This document shows, one piece after another, positions 40,104 through 49,147 of a DNA stretch of 64,000 nt. The notes below the pieces were generated by a model. It was not told the DNA's origin, ran no database searches, and saw only the letters and a list, made by a program, of their open reading frames with translations. The stretch comes from Paralvinella palmiformis. Lineage: Eukaryota; Annelida; Polychaeta; Terebellida; Alvinellidae. The stretch spans positions 46,001 through 110,000 of the forward strand of contig JAODUP010001062.1 in the NCBI GenBank assembly GCA_025642065.1, read 5' to 3'. Position 1 is the stretch's first letter. Every line of letters begins with the position of its first letter. A program made the translations under genes and the position numbers.

Positions 40104-40896
40104 TAGAGAAAGAAATATGTCCTGAGTTTTAATGCAAATAAAATATCATAAGAAAATCACATCTTTATCTAATCCAGTATCATTTAATCCAACTATAGCA
40201 TTAGTTAATGTTAAATATAAATACACCAAAAGCTGCCATACAAACAATGTAACTGTCCAAAATATGACTAGTCAAACTCTTCACCTATATCATCAGTGAT
40301 GTTTCAGTCTTCATCTATCATAAATGGGACTCCACATCAGTGATTTGTTATAGTCTTTACACATTAATGGAGCTGCATATTTATTTCAGGCATGCAATAT
40401 TGGTTAAAGTCTGTAGAACTTACCTATTTTACAAATCTTTTTCTTGGTTAGGAATACATTCTGTGTCTTTATATCTCTGTAATACAAGATCAGAGTAATT
40501 ACATAATATATCATCATATGGTACTATATTATAATTAGTGCAAAAAAGCACTTTAGACATATCCAACAAATGTCTGCACTTAGCATGATTTCTCTAAACT
40601 GGCAGCTGCTCACTAATAACAGGTAACAGTTGTCTGTATGATTAGCATTATTTAAAAAACATTAATATCAGAGAAATAGCAGGTACAGTATAATTGTGTT
40701 ATAGTCAGATATGAGGCCAATTCAATTCTGGAAATGATTATTTAAAAAAAATTGGAATTGAGAAATTTTGAATTGGAATTGAAGTTTCCTACAAAAAAAT
40801 TAAATCCACAAATAAATTTACCATTTTTACAATGTTAACACTTACATGTGATGTTACCAAATATAGTGGAACCAAAATGATTCAGAACTTTGATTC

Positions 40897-40939
<43 letters not shown>

Positions 40940-43900
40940 AATACCCACACCAACTGAGGCACCCCAAGTGAGCGTTTAACTAATAAAATGGTCTGGATAC
41001 CATGGGTTCTGCCCACAACACTGTGAAACCACCACAATCTGTATAGAGATATTGCTATTTAGGAATTAATTAATGTTATCATCTCACACAGAATCCCAAT
41101 CTGGAGCAAAAACTTGCCCCTCCTTTCCTAAAACTGTGACTACTATAGCCTGTCCCAGACCTAACTGTTTTGATAACAATTTGAGATATTTTGTAAACTT
41201 ACTATATGTAAGTGGTTTAGTACCCAGCAGGGATGTGAAAGTAAACACAGGATTTGACCCCTGCTAGGCAGAACTAAGCAAAAGCATATAAACACATCTT
41301 TGATGATAACAAAATACACTTTTACATGGGGATGCACTCAAGACTATGCTCCACCACTTGATATCTTCAAATATCTCATTAGATAAAAGCGCCTTGTGGT
41401 TAGGATTTTGCAATTTTTTTCCACATTAACACTTACATGTGGTGTTACCAATATACTGGAACTAAATTGATCCCATATATATATATATATATATATAAGA
41501 TATGCACACTGACTGTGGCACCCCATGTGAGCATTTAATCAATTAAAATAGTCTAGATACCATGGGTTTCACCCACAACACTGTGACACCACAAATAGCA
41601 TACCTGTAATCTATATAAAGATATTGCTATTTAGGAATTTATTCTTGTTCAATGTTTAGAATGGGCAAACAAAATTGAAATCGATAAATTAATTTACCAT
41701 TTAATTTTTTAATTCAGAAATATTTCCTACTTATACCTCCTCATGGTAAAATGTATTAGACAAAAAAAAAGAGTCGGAAAAAAATGAAATTGGAATTGAT
41801 AAATTTGATGTGGAATTGACCAAATTGAATTGAGTGGAATTGATAAAATGGAATTGACTCCATGTCTGGTTATAGTTATGGTGATAATCATGTCTTTCCT
41901 TTAATTCTTAGAGTAAATTTAACTTTAATCTCACCTGTGAAGTATCTTCTTTGAATGTATATAGTGGAGAGCCATAGTCAGCTGAATAAACCACTAAAAA
42001 TGTAACAGATGCAATTAAGAGAGCTGAACATACAAACCACATTGTAGCTAGGGTAAACATAGTAGGTGTTTGTTGTGTTAAGTCTCAGATCTAGACATAT
42101 CTGAGAAAGGTGAAAGTTGCTGTTTTAATGGCTACTTTGTAGGATAGATGTGCAGGAATCTCTGATGGTAATGGAGCTAAGTGAAGGATGAAATATCTTT
42201 TTGACAGAGCCCTGCTGAGGCTCGAACTCAAGAGCTAAAGATCTGCAATCAGCTGCATTAACAGTTAGGCCAAGGAGGTACCCATGGTCACCATAGGGAA
42301 ACGTGAGAATCAGACGAAACAGCCCATTGATACAGCTACCACAGGAAATCAATCCCAATGCCTTGGAAGCATATATTTTAATGTGCTATGTGAAGATTCT
42401 GACTGGGGTAAAGTATCATTACAGTTATGTAATAAATCATAATTAAAGGCAGCTGTACATTAGGATTTGCTCGTAATGAAATAAAATAAGTGACTGATAA
42501 CAGGATATTTTGTTTAATGTTTTTCTATATGGATCTGAAAAACAACTAAGAAGTAAACTGTAATTGAGCTGAAATTCAAACTGAAAAAATTACATTTAAA
42601 TCCTTTTCAGAAAAGTTACTGAGTGAAGAAAATACTACTAACCTCAAATATCTGCTTCTTGGGAAAATAACTTTTTTTCTGAAAAATAAATCTAAATATT
42701 TCATCAAATTTTATACAGATAGTAAAATTAGAAACTTGTTTTAATTATATCAAACATCACACTTTTTACATATTCTGTTATTGCATGTAAACAAAACAAA
42801 AAATCCCAGAAGTGGCCAAATCTATTTGATGTTAACAAAATGACTGATGCAGTGACATCGATTCAAGAATGAGTTAACTTAATTACCCTGGCAGCTTCTG
42901 ATATAACTTCATCTAATGTACCACCATCACAGTAATCCTGAAGTCAAACATAGGAAAATATTAGATAACCTGTAAAATAACTTAAATTTAAGAATGATTA
43001 CAGAAAAGACATCTAAAACTAATCAAACAACATAACAAGACCATTCTCCATCTACATAACAAACTTAAAAACCCGACCTGTATTATACAAAGATTTTCAT
43101 CTAATTCATCAAAAAAGCTATCATGATAGGCAACAATATTGGGATGCTTCAGCCCTGCCAAAATCCTGGAAACATAAAATAGAAAACAACAAATTTAAAG
43201 AATCTCTCCTACTCTACATTTTTGTGTGGATGTGTTTGTGTGAAGATGTGTTTGTGTGTATATAACAGCAGCACTGAAAAGGCACTGGTACAAAGACTAA
43301 AAAAAGGAGAAAATATCCATCATACATTATAACAAATTATTTGAAATAAAGCTACTTAGTACAATTTCTATATGTAAATCTGAATCATCTACACTGAGTT
43401 TCATACAAAATAAACATACTCAATCCCTTTCCCAGGGTCTATCTCTTTCAAGTCATATCTAGTTCAGATAGTAATATCATGAACTAAATTTTCCTAGGTT
43501 TATTCTCAAAAACAGCTATATAGACATAAACTTACTTAGCCTCCCTAAGAACTGCTTCTCTTGTTCTGTTCTTTCTCTTCTCATCAAGCTGAATTTTCTT
43601 TAATGCATACAACCTGAGAAAAAAAATCAAATGAAATATTTTCAGTAAAATAATATTCAACCTGAAAACAAACACTTCAAATTATTAGTTAACAGTCCAA
43701 GTTCTTAAGTATTCATGATAAGACAGTCTAGTATAGACGATTACATGAGTCAGGCTTCACTTAATCCCAGGCAATGAATGAACATCAACATATATCCTAA
43801 ATCCAAATTATTTTATAATGTTGACAATTTCATATTACATGCAATGGTAATGAATAGTTTAGTAAAAAAAATTTAAATCAAAGATGACTTATTTCTTAGC

Positions 43901-44106
43901 ACAAGTTCTGTTACTTTTGTTTCTATTAGTTTCATTCAGTTCAACGTCTTGACAGTTTAACTTGATAGGACTGACTCTAGTATATAGGTCAGGCATGCCA
44001 TTTAACCAAAGTAAAACAGCATTATATCAGTCCAAAGATTTATATCAAGTGTCACACAAATCAGCTTGTGAAGAGAATGATGACACAAAAGTGTGCTAAA
44101 TTTGTG

Positions 44107-44175
<69 letters not shown>

Positions 44176-44485
44176 TACACAGACACACAAACACAAAGAA
44201 AGAAACTTAAAACTGTGATTCAGATGACCGATGAACTAGATATAAATATTTCTATTCAGATATTTAGTGAAGAGAGGCGGAATAACAAACATTTAGACTG
44301 GACTCAGTGCAAACTCCAGGTTTCTTCCAGATAAATAACACTATCAAGCAGGAAATACCAGTAACAGCAAATCGTTAAAACCATATTGAGAGAATTACAT
44401 ACCTCTTAGTTTCAAGATGCCTAACCAAGTACACTGCTCCACAAGCCCCATTGCCAATCTTGGTAATTATATCGTATGTTTCCAT
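24285..44485 (-). CDS. NIMA-related (NEK) serine/threonine kinase, complete, 17 coding exons
   Basis: Seventeen exons give one 1698-nt frame (565 residues plus stop). The kinase domain fills residues 4-260: glycine loop GNGACGAV (11-18), lysine K33 in YALKK, HRDIKTQN (127-134), DFG (147-149), GTPCYLAPE (166-174) and DVWALGCLLYEM. The HRDIK-xxN, DFG-IS and GTP-Y-L-xPE pattern with ADVWALGCLLYE is NEK-like; which NEK subfamily is not clear. NEKs phosphorylate proteins in mitosis, cilia and the DNA-damage response. The C-terminal half (about 260-565) lacks a known domain, is strongly acidic (DYEDDFDEEIDD; DEDEYVDDFEEDEEE) and ends STETEVCYLIEEIFGDQKP. All catalytic residues are present. The first ATG after the acceptor at 44512 is chosen, since it starts exactly where NEK kinase domains start. 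Only the last exon's frame is less certain: an alternative frame ends VVLKQKFAT but breaks phase. Confidence 0.9.
24486..24790 (+). mobile_element. non-LTR retrotransposon 3' fragment
   Basis: KNRKWTGAGHIIHKMKNRW, then VWTPTW and, after a frameshift, the RW-DEL, VNVNWYMRARNRDLWR pattern: the C-terminal 'WAGH-RM-DNRW ... A-DR--WR' tail of several LINE ORF2 proteins. The end aagatgatgatcac is LINE-like. Strongly 5'-truncated. Confidence 0.75.
24823..25012 (-). repeat. SINE-A, full-length, diverged
   Basis: Antisense tail gattgatgttttacggccac, body and tRNA-like head (cactagaccatggaggcac in + sense). It lies in the NEK gene, intron 16. Confidence 0.85.
26208..26288 (-). CDS. NEK exon 16
   Basis: 81 nt, phase 2 to 2, donor gtatgt, encoding LTSSKKNQMIPDRKKLSDIT and EEDL. 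No domain is recognised. Confidence 0.75.
26526..26659 (-). CDS. NEK exon 15
   Basis: 134 nt, phase 0 to 2, encoding ELEDLVSHAREIQEFK and ETVIDEMVSSVITSCKKYLK, a predicted helical region that may be a short coiled coil. Confidence 0.82.
26800..26900. repeat. (GTAT)n/(GT)n microsatellite
   Basis: TGTATG and TG repeats with a short CA arm, in a NEK intron. Confidence 0.9.
27009..27180 (-). repeat. SINE-C, tRNA-derived
   Basis: In + sense: gttgagttgagttatttag, cacacctaagacatgag, a tRNA-like B box region (ttggatttgaactcacaacc) and an A box region (attctaaccactatgccatc). Related copies are at 46196-46340 and 17703-17860. Confidence 0.7.
27269..27399 (-). CDS. NEK exon 14 (second acidic block)
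   Basis: 131 nt, phase 1 to 0, donor gtgagt. It encodes an acidic segment ending DEYVDDFEEDEE, which echoes the Y-x-D-D-F pattern of the previous exon. Confidence 0.85.
28181..28367 (-). repeat. SINE-A, full-length
   Basis: Tail atgatgatgattggtgtttt, body ggtaatgaagtgaagtcaaa and tRNA-like head (tgctagaccatggaagcgcc in + sense), in NEK intron 13. Confidence 0.88.
28621..28839 (-). CDS. NEK exon 13 (first acidic block)
   Basis: 219 nt, phase 1 to 1. It encodes residues 350-421, ending in the acidic VDYEDDFDEEIDDEIQVKQD run, likely disordered or a binding surface. Confidence 0.85.
29194..29321 (-). CDS. NEK exon 12
   Basis: 128 nt, phase 2 to 1, encoding a polar segment (ETNHSPVLHGVTAIKSNGH; LDLPDKALLQKP) with no recognised domain. 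Confidence 0.8.
29960..30130 (-). CDS. NEK exon 11 (end of kinase domain)
   Basis: 171 nt, phase 2 to 2. SARQVLIHPSTAEMLSDFIE closes the kinase domain; then a polar tail begins (KNSHTPKASMLR). Confidence 0.85.
30448..30527 (-). CDS. NEK exon 10
   Basis: 80 nt, phase 0 to 2, encoding PIPSQYSKCLGELIKVIL and NPDERP, the C-lobe end with the conserved RP dipeptide of kinase subdomain XI. Confidence 0.9.
30866..30967 (-). CDS. NEK exon 9
   Basis: 102 nt, phase 0 to 0, encoding ALGCLLYEMCALRPAFDANN and the next helix (LISLFYKIIRGDYE). It completes DVWALG across the long intron. Confidence 0.9.
31858..31902. repeat. (CA)n(TA)n microsatellite
   Basis: CA then TA dinucleotides, 40 bp left of a long hairpin. 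Confidence 0.9.
31942..32003. repeat. near-perfect inverted repeat (hairpin)
   Basis: Arms of about 29 bp (left 31942-31970, right 31974-32003) are complementary with about two mismatches and a 3-nt spacer; the core is actaacacta/tagtgttagt. It sits in the large NEK intron. It could be a fold-back element end, a cruciform-prone site or a small-RNA hairpin; no further evidence separates these. Confidence 0.8.
32880..33700 (+). pseudogene. hAT transposase remnant (C-terminal half)
   Basis: The reading SLRKNEILRKHIQRDFKREL, then DSMTRWNSLLVMVERFVQ and PVKHAVEEFCKRDATLLT, resembles hAT/ZBED-type transposases ('TRWNS' block and the helical region after it). The frame breaks near 33333 and resumes in another frame to about 33699. 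A decayed element inside the NEK intron. Confidence 0.8.
34440..34920 (+). pseudogene. hAT transposase remnant (N-terminal half)
   Basis: VDEKIAQLFYGCNLSFSLVE, then after a frameshift VIEALRHGYPSPTCKALAGS, LLDKVYDSL and TNTMNPLL. This matches hAT N-terminal regions ('FFYATNIPFSVVEHP-F', 'YKPPSRKQLAGPLLD'). It lies downstream of the C-terminal half, so the two are permuted or come from different insertions. Confidence 0.75.
35451..35640 (-). repeat. SINE-A, full-length
   Basis: Tail gatgatgatgattgatgttt, body and tRNA-like head (actagaccatggaggtgcc in + sense), in the large NEK intron beside LINE debris. Confidence 0.88.
35910..37386 (+). pseudogene. LINE ORF2 remnant: endonuclease and start of RT
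   Basis: GGDFNTDLSR, SKLDHLILSESFS and NLSDHCPIIM are apurinic endonuclease motifs. After frameshifts the RT begins (NYRSIALGSVLGKIID; LVLLDASKAFDWVQ, the RT catalytic D region). The frame stops at 37383, where a foreign TIR-bounded segment is inserted. The RT resumes at 38927. Confidence 0.82.
37387..38921. mobile_element. TIR-bounded insertion splitting the LINE
   Basis: Ends with the same 14 bp in inverted orientation (gattccatatacgc at 37387-37400, its reverse complement at 38908-38921). Removing it restores the LINE reading frame (VYLS|LRVKWNG). AAGC flanks both sides as a possible short target duplication. Inside are a minus-strand LINE fragment and repeated gatgcggcatgc-type subterminal blocks near 38490-38600. 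Confidence 0.65.
37575..38404 (-). pseudogene. LINE RT fragment with YADD motif
   Basis: The minus strand encodes NVFCYADDLILTSTSITGLQ, the RT active-site block, then NPTKTQCATFGRK and, after a frame change, RPVLTYEISCMNMSKKCQTK and GLVDNVKQILVKGFYNPYML, a LINE C-terminus. It is inverted relative to the LINE on either side and inside the TIR-bounded insertion. Truncated and frameshifted. Confidence 0.8.
38927..39756 (+). pseudogene. LINE ORF2 remnant: rest of RT and C-terminus
   Basis: LRVKWNGCYSDTFATSNGVK and EGGILSPILFSIYMNELL (RT motif 'GVKQGGxLSP') continue the interrupted element. The YADD block is missing here. An open 89-codon frame at 39487-39756, ending ILNIDIDLDDDEILCFINRL, is probably the LINE's extreme C-terminus rather than a host gene. 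Confidence 0.7.
39902..40029 (-). CDS. NEK exon 8 (DFG and activation loop)
   Basis: 128 nt, phase 1 to 0. It encodes DFGISKMMDQTVDMAKTC, VGTPCYLAPEMC and SSKADVW. The activation loop keeps a threonine (T163) just before CVGTP. The donor is followed by an 8.9-kb intron full of transposons. Confidence 0.92.
40071..40108. repeat. (AC)n(AG)n microsatellite
   Basis: CA followed by GA dinucleotides, 40 bp upstream of NEK exon 8 in the transcript sense. Confidence 0.9.
40424..40476 (-). CDS. NEK exon 7 (catalytic loop)
   Basis: 53 nt, phase 2 to 1. It completes HRDIKTQNVFLTKKKICKI with the catalytic aspartate D129, K131 and N134. Confidence 0.92.
40706..41868. mobile_element. hAT-like non-autonomous transposon with 8-bp TSD
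   Basis: Terminal inverted repeats CAGATATGAGGCCAATTC and CAGACATGGAGTCAATTC (17 of 22 bp match) are flanked by perfect 8-bp duplications gttatagt at 40698-40705 and 41869-41876. CAG ends and an 8-bp TSD are hAT hallmarks. The 1163-bp interior has no transposase. It holds two copies of a roughly 215-bp segment (about 40836-41072 and 41427-41643) and AATTG-rich ends. It sits in NEK intron 6. Confidence 0.85.
41935..41981 (-). CDS. NEK exon 6
   Basis: 47 nt, phase 0 to 2, encoding LTMALHYIHSKKILH(R): helix E and the start of the HRD motif, which is split by the intron. Confidence 0.9.
42121..42283 (-). repeat. SINE-A-like diverged copy
   Basis: ggtaatggagctaagtgaag, ctcgaactcaagagc (B box in + sense) and ttaggccaaggaggtaccc (head) follow the SINE-A layout with many changes; in NEK intron 5. 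Confidence 0.6.
42643..42678 (-). CDS. NEK exon 5
   Basis: Small 36-nt exon, phase 0 to 0, encoding KKSYFPKKQIFE ahead of helix E. It is too short for ORF-based finding; it is supported by splice borders and phase. Confidence 0.8.
42887..42937 (-). CDS. NEK exon 4 (hinge)
   Basis: 51 nt, phase 0 to 0. It encodes DYCDGGTLDEVISEAAR, the hinge and helix D region; YCDGG is typical of NEKs. Confidence 0.9.
43078..43165 (-). CDS. NEK exon 3
   Basis: 88 nt, phase 2 to 0. It encodes ILAGLKHPNIVAYHDSFFDE and LCIIQ, strands 4 and 5 of the kinase N-lobe. Confidence 0.9.
43536..43613 (-). CDS. NEK exon 2 (catalytic lysine, helix C)
   Basis: 78 nt, phase 2 to 2. It encodes LYALKKIQLDEK with the ATP-anchoring lysine, then REAVLREA with the helix-C glutamate. 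Confidence 0.9.
44108..44170. repeat. (CT)n(TA)n microsatellite
   Basis: CT then TA dinucleotides in NEK intron 1. Confidence 0.95.
44403..44485 (-). CDS. NEK exon 1 (glycine-rich loop)
   Basis: Start METYDIITKIGNGACG, ending phase 2 at ag|gtatgt. A 5' acceptor (ttcag) lies 26 bp upstream of the ATG, so at least one 5' untranslated exon exists farther right. Confidence 0.9.
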
Positions 44486-46195
44486 GTCTGTTTCATGTCA
44501 GTTATATATACTGAAATAAATAAATAAGACACTAAACAAAAAGAAAAACCTGAATATTAGATATTAGGCCTATTTATACTCTTCATACTCTTTCCAACTG
44601 AAAGTTGTTGTTATGCAATACATGAACAATTCACCAAAGCACCAAATTGTATATTTAAAATATACACTATATCAGTATATGCATGCAATCATGGCTAAAT
44701 TAAATATAACAGCATAACTGGAATAAACTTTCAAACAAAGTATATAACAATGTGTCATCTCATATAGTTTTAATAATAATATTTTATAAGTTCCAGTTAT
44801 AATATGACCATTATATCACACACTTAAGTGTTTTAGGTGTAGCACAAGTTTAATATTTCATGATGCATAATTTTAAGAATGCATTGTGTAATGGGAGACT
44901 GAATAAAATGCATTTTATTATGATTATAATATAGATAAATAAAACAACTAAACTGATCCTTGATTCTTTCAGCATAGACAGTTGTGATCTGCAATTGTGA
45001 CCGATACCAAGTTTACAGAATGTGTATTTCATTAATAAAATTCAACTAAAAAAATATCTTAACTTGCTAAAGGAAAATGTAAGAAGCTGAAGAAATTAAA
45101 TGATTGTGCTATTCGGTCAGATAGCATAACAACAGATAAATAGTATGCATGATTGTGGTGTGAACTGTTTTGAACAATTCAAAAATAAACTTCTTGGCTC
45201 ACAAGAGTTTCAGGGCTCAACCAGAACCACAATATAAATTGAAAGTATATGAACTTTGGCGTTAACATTATTTTGGATAAGTAGTTTAAAATAGAAGATT
45301 AAAAAATATATAAACAAATATGTGATATTAAATTTTTTCTGAATTTAATAAATTTTGTGTATTATGTGGAGTACTTTAGCATTCAACATGTGGACCAGTA
45401 CTATGTCTATTGTGTATATAAATTATGTTAATATCATATAAAGTAGATTTAAAATTAATACCTATGTCTTGCCATGGTAAATACAGTAAAGAATTACTTA
45501 ACAATAAATCAACTACTTGATTTATTACCAAAATATTGTCAATAAATTTAAATAAACCAAAATATTATATTTAAAAATATAAAAGAAGATTTTTTTACAT
45601 CAACACAGCCAATAAAAAAATGAAAGAGATGAATTTTTAAAATTTTAGGGTGTTGGTTCAGAGAGTAATCTCATATTCAAACTGAAAAGTAAAAAAACAA
45701 ATGTCCATATTTAGAGAACAAACTTTGTTATAATTTAGTTGTATTAATCTTTAATTTTACCACAATTTAGTTAAGCTTTTGTGGGTTAAATCCTAATGAA
45801 AACCTAATAAAGTGTGGAATGTTGCCAACGAGTGGAAGATGAAGAGCAAACTCAAAGGTTATATTGCCCAGATTTAAGAATTAGTAAAAACGATTTAGTA
45901 AAAATCAGGTTAAATGATATCACACAGATGTTGTACATCTAGTATCAGTAATAACTGTATACATCTTTGAAGACTGAGTCACCATGATCTAATTTATAAT
46001 AGAGGTATAAATATGTTCATGAGTAAATAGATAAAGTCAGTGATGCACATAATCAGGAAATCAGACTTATATAATTTTCATCACATTCAATAAGCTTTTT
46101 ATCACTGTTGATTCACTCCATGATGATGTGATCTGGCTCCTAGCTTGTCACTTTTTAATGTTGTTGTTGATGAGTTAATGATGAGTAATTTAGAC

Positions 46196-46340
46196 TTAGT
46201 GGTGGTCACACCTGGGACATATAGCTAACAGGCGACTCCTTTAGTAAACAAATCCCATAAACAAATGTACAAGCCAGATTGGAACCTATAACCTGGAGGT
46301 TAACAATGCAGCACTCCAAGCACTGGACTATCAGAGTGTT
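46196..46340 (-). repeat. SINE-C, tRNA-derived
   Basis: cacacctgggacatatagc, a B-box-like attggaacctataacctgga and an A-box-like ctccaagcactggactatca (all in + sense) follow the SINE-C layout of 27009-27180. Confidence 0.55.
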
Positions 46341-49077
46341 CATCACCTTCCACTGAAAGAGGAAAGTCAGAAGAAATTTGGAGAAGCAGCAAAGCACATT
46401 CCAAAAACTTACCACGAAATAACTTTATGATGCCGAGAACCAATTTCTTTAATATCTTCAGCTTAATGATGAGCAGGTCACAGATTAAAATGTGTTGGTG
46501 TGATGTGACATAAAACGATAAGAACAGAATGTTTTGTAATTACATCACTTAAATCATTTATGAATTCATAGGTCTATGAAATTTGGTCATTCATTGCATG
46601 ACATCACCAACTGTAGCTAAAAAAAGCCAATGTGTGTAAATATTGGATGGTAAAACATAATAGACAATGGGGTACTAGCTTGAGCTGCTTTTGTTCATAT
46701 GTCATTGTGCTATATGTATATAAATGCATAAACATGCAGTTATATCAGTCTCCAGTACATCTTATTATTAAGTGTTAATCAACACAAAACACCCACTAAT
46801 ACATTTTAACACAATTACTCTGTAAATACATAAATAACCACTGGTGTTTTAGATTAACAAAACAGGTCATACTTTGTGAACAATTAATTGGATTTTTTCA
46901 ATTCATGAATGCACAGTTGCCTTAGAACCTGGCCATGTTTGTTCATCAGATCTTAACACGGTCTTTAATCCGTGAGCAGATCATTAAGATCGTGGATGTC
47001 CTATGTCCTGCCAAATTATGATCCTTACATCAAAATGAACAGATTCATGCAAGAAAACAATCATAATCATTGTATTAAACAAAACGTAGAATAGCCATAT
47101 AGTTTACATCCTTTCAGCTGTGCCATATTCTTATTTTAATGCAAAGTTTATCATATACCACAGAAGCCCACAAAGCCAGTAGAAGTGTAACTGTACGGGT
47201 TGTCATTTAATGGCAACTTCCGGCACGTGATAGATTTAACAATTGAATGACTTGCTCATCCTGGGTCAGGATTTGAACCATAATATTAGAGGTCAGTTAC
47301 TGATGTCAACCATTGCAGGGGTACAGATTGAGACAAATAAGTTAGTGGCCCACAGTTGGTGGCCCTTATCCAATGTTAGTGGCCCTAAAGGGGAGTGGCG
47401 TGGCCAGTGAGCTAAATGATGCAGGGGTGCTATTAGCCCTACCTTTTTATTTGATGTTTGAGAGTGATTCTCAGGTATATTTCAAGTAATATGATGTCTT
47501 TTCAGGAGGGATTTGTGAACCACTCGCCATACTGACTGGTGGCAAAATAACACAATCTACAATACTTTATTTAGCTCAAATAGAGAAAATATACATGCTT
47601 GACTGTCAGATTAAAAAAGGAACAACAATAATAATACAGATTACATATAAATTTTCAAAAGTGTATCAATTAATTCCTCCAAATCCAAGTCAATATCCAA
47701 CTTCAAACCACGGTCATTATATGATAACCATGGTCTTTCAGCTTTCTACATAGCCAAGAATCCTGAATTTTACGTCCCTGGTGGTAAAATTCCAGATTCA
47801 ACCATTTGATTCAGTGTTCAGGCAGACTTTCCCAAGAAAAATAGGTTAGAAGGTGAGAGGGGTGTCCGAGACACATGAATGATGGATACAGCAATGTCAC
47901 ATACACATTTGGATTTGCATGCGGCATATGTAGAATCTTGGCTTTACCACAAATTGTTCGCAGTCCGACAGTGTGATCGCCTGATGGGCAAGTATTTTGA
48001 ATTAAATGGTCGCCCTTACCAACACATAGTCGCCAGGGGCGGGTTGGTGACCACTAATTTTCAGCCCTGCCATTGTTCCAGCTTAGCAACAGAAATGGCA
48101 AACCACAATCTAGAAGCAAATGTAACAGACAGAAAACAGAAAAACTTTAAACTATTTCATTGTTCTACAACAATGAGAATGACAGTTGTATTGGTACACA
48201 TACAGCATTAAGTCTCATTTTTTATAGATATTGTACTGAACTTTCTATGTTGTGTATACTGCACATAACCCACAGAATTATACACTTTATCAGGACTTGC
48301 ACAATCCATATCAATGTTATAAACACGGTTTGCTGACATAACTCAAGATCAAACACACAATAAAATTTATGTTGTTATATTGGTATTTTTTAAATCCAAA
48401 CTTGCCAGTCCACTTCGGCAGCTAGCTTCGTTACAAGTGTCAGCACTTCAGAAGGGGGGTTGTATCTTTTCTTGCATGTCATCAGTCTATTTTAGGAATT
48501 GCCAAGCTAAAACTACACTGATGATGTAGTTCACGCATTCTTCTGGTATCTCGTTTTCAAATTGATGATATCAGCAGGAAATTACAAATGTGATTAAATT
48601 GTGAAGTCGAGCATCATTTTCAGCATCAAATTTTGCTTTGAAGGTAAGCGGGTACACTTTTAAAAGTTTAAGAAATTCTATAATATACATTTATGTACAT
48701 ATTGGCCAGGATTTAGAAAAATCGGACTTCACCTGCACTTTTGTAAAAATATGTTCGCTCCATGCAAATGGCGATTGCCGCCATGTTGAAAAATTCGATC
48801 AGTTCCCAAGGTCACTCATAGGATTGAGATTATTTGAGTGATGTGTGTAATTATATATTAAACGTCAACATTCTTCTTGAATGTAAGGATATAAAGCTGA
48901 TCAAACTTTAAACACATATTAATCGAGTTTTGGAAAAATCTGTGACAGAAGTAATCTAATTCAATAGTATTAGACTATTATTACTATGATTTTTAATGAT
49001 ATTTTCCTAAATCTATAATATTTTTTTTCCAGGTGTCCCTGACTGTGTTTAACCAACTGTCCGATGTCTTTAATTAC

Positions 49078-49147
49078 CAGAAGGACTTCATATAAATAAT
49101 TTTCATGTATAAATAATTTTGCTGTCTCTAATTTCTGTTTATATTTA
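49078..49147 (-). CDS. candidate internal exon, unassigned
   Basis: 70 nt, starting phase 2 after acceptor ttttcag and ending phase 0 at ctg|gtaatt, encoding KYKQKLETAKLFIHENYLYE and VLL. It is phase-compatible with the exon at 51271-51332. No domain is recognised and no following exon was found. Confidence 0.3.

Noticed and set aside
47879..48211. 110-codon + strand frame
   Set aside because: It overlaps a decayed TIR-element end, and its sequence shows no domain or codon signal.
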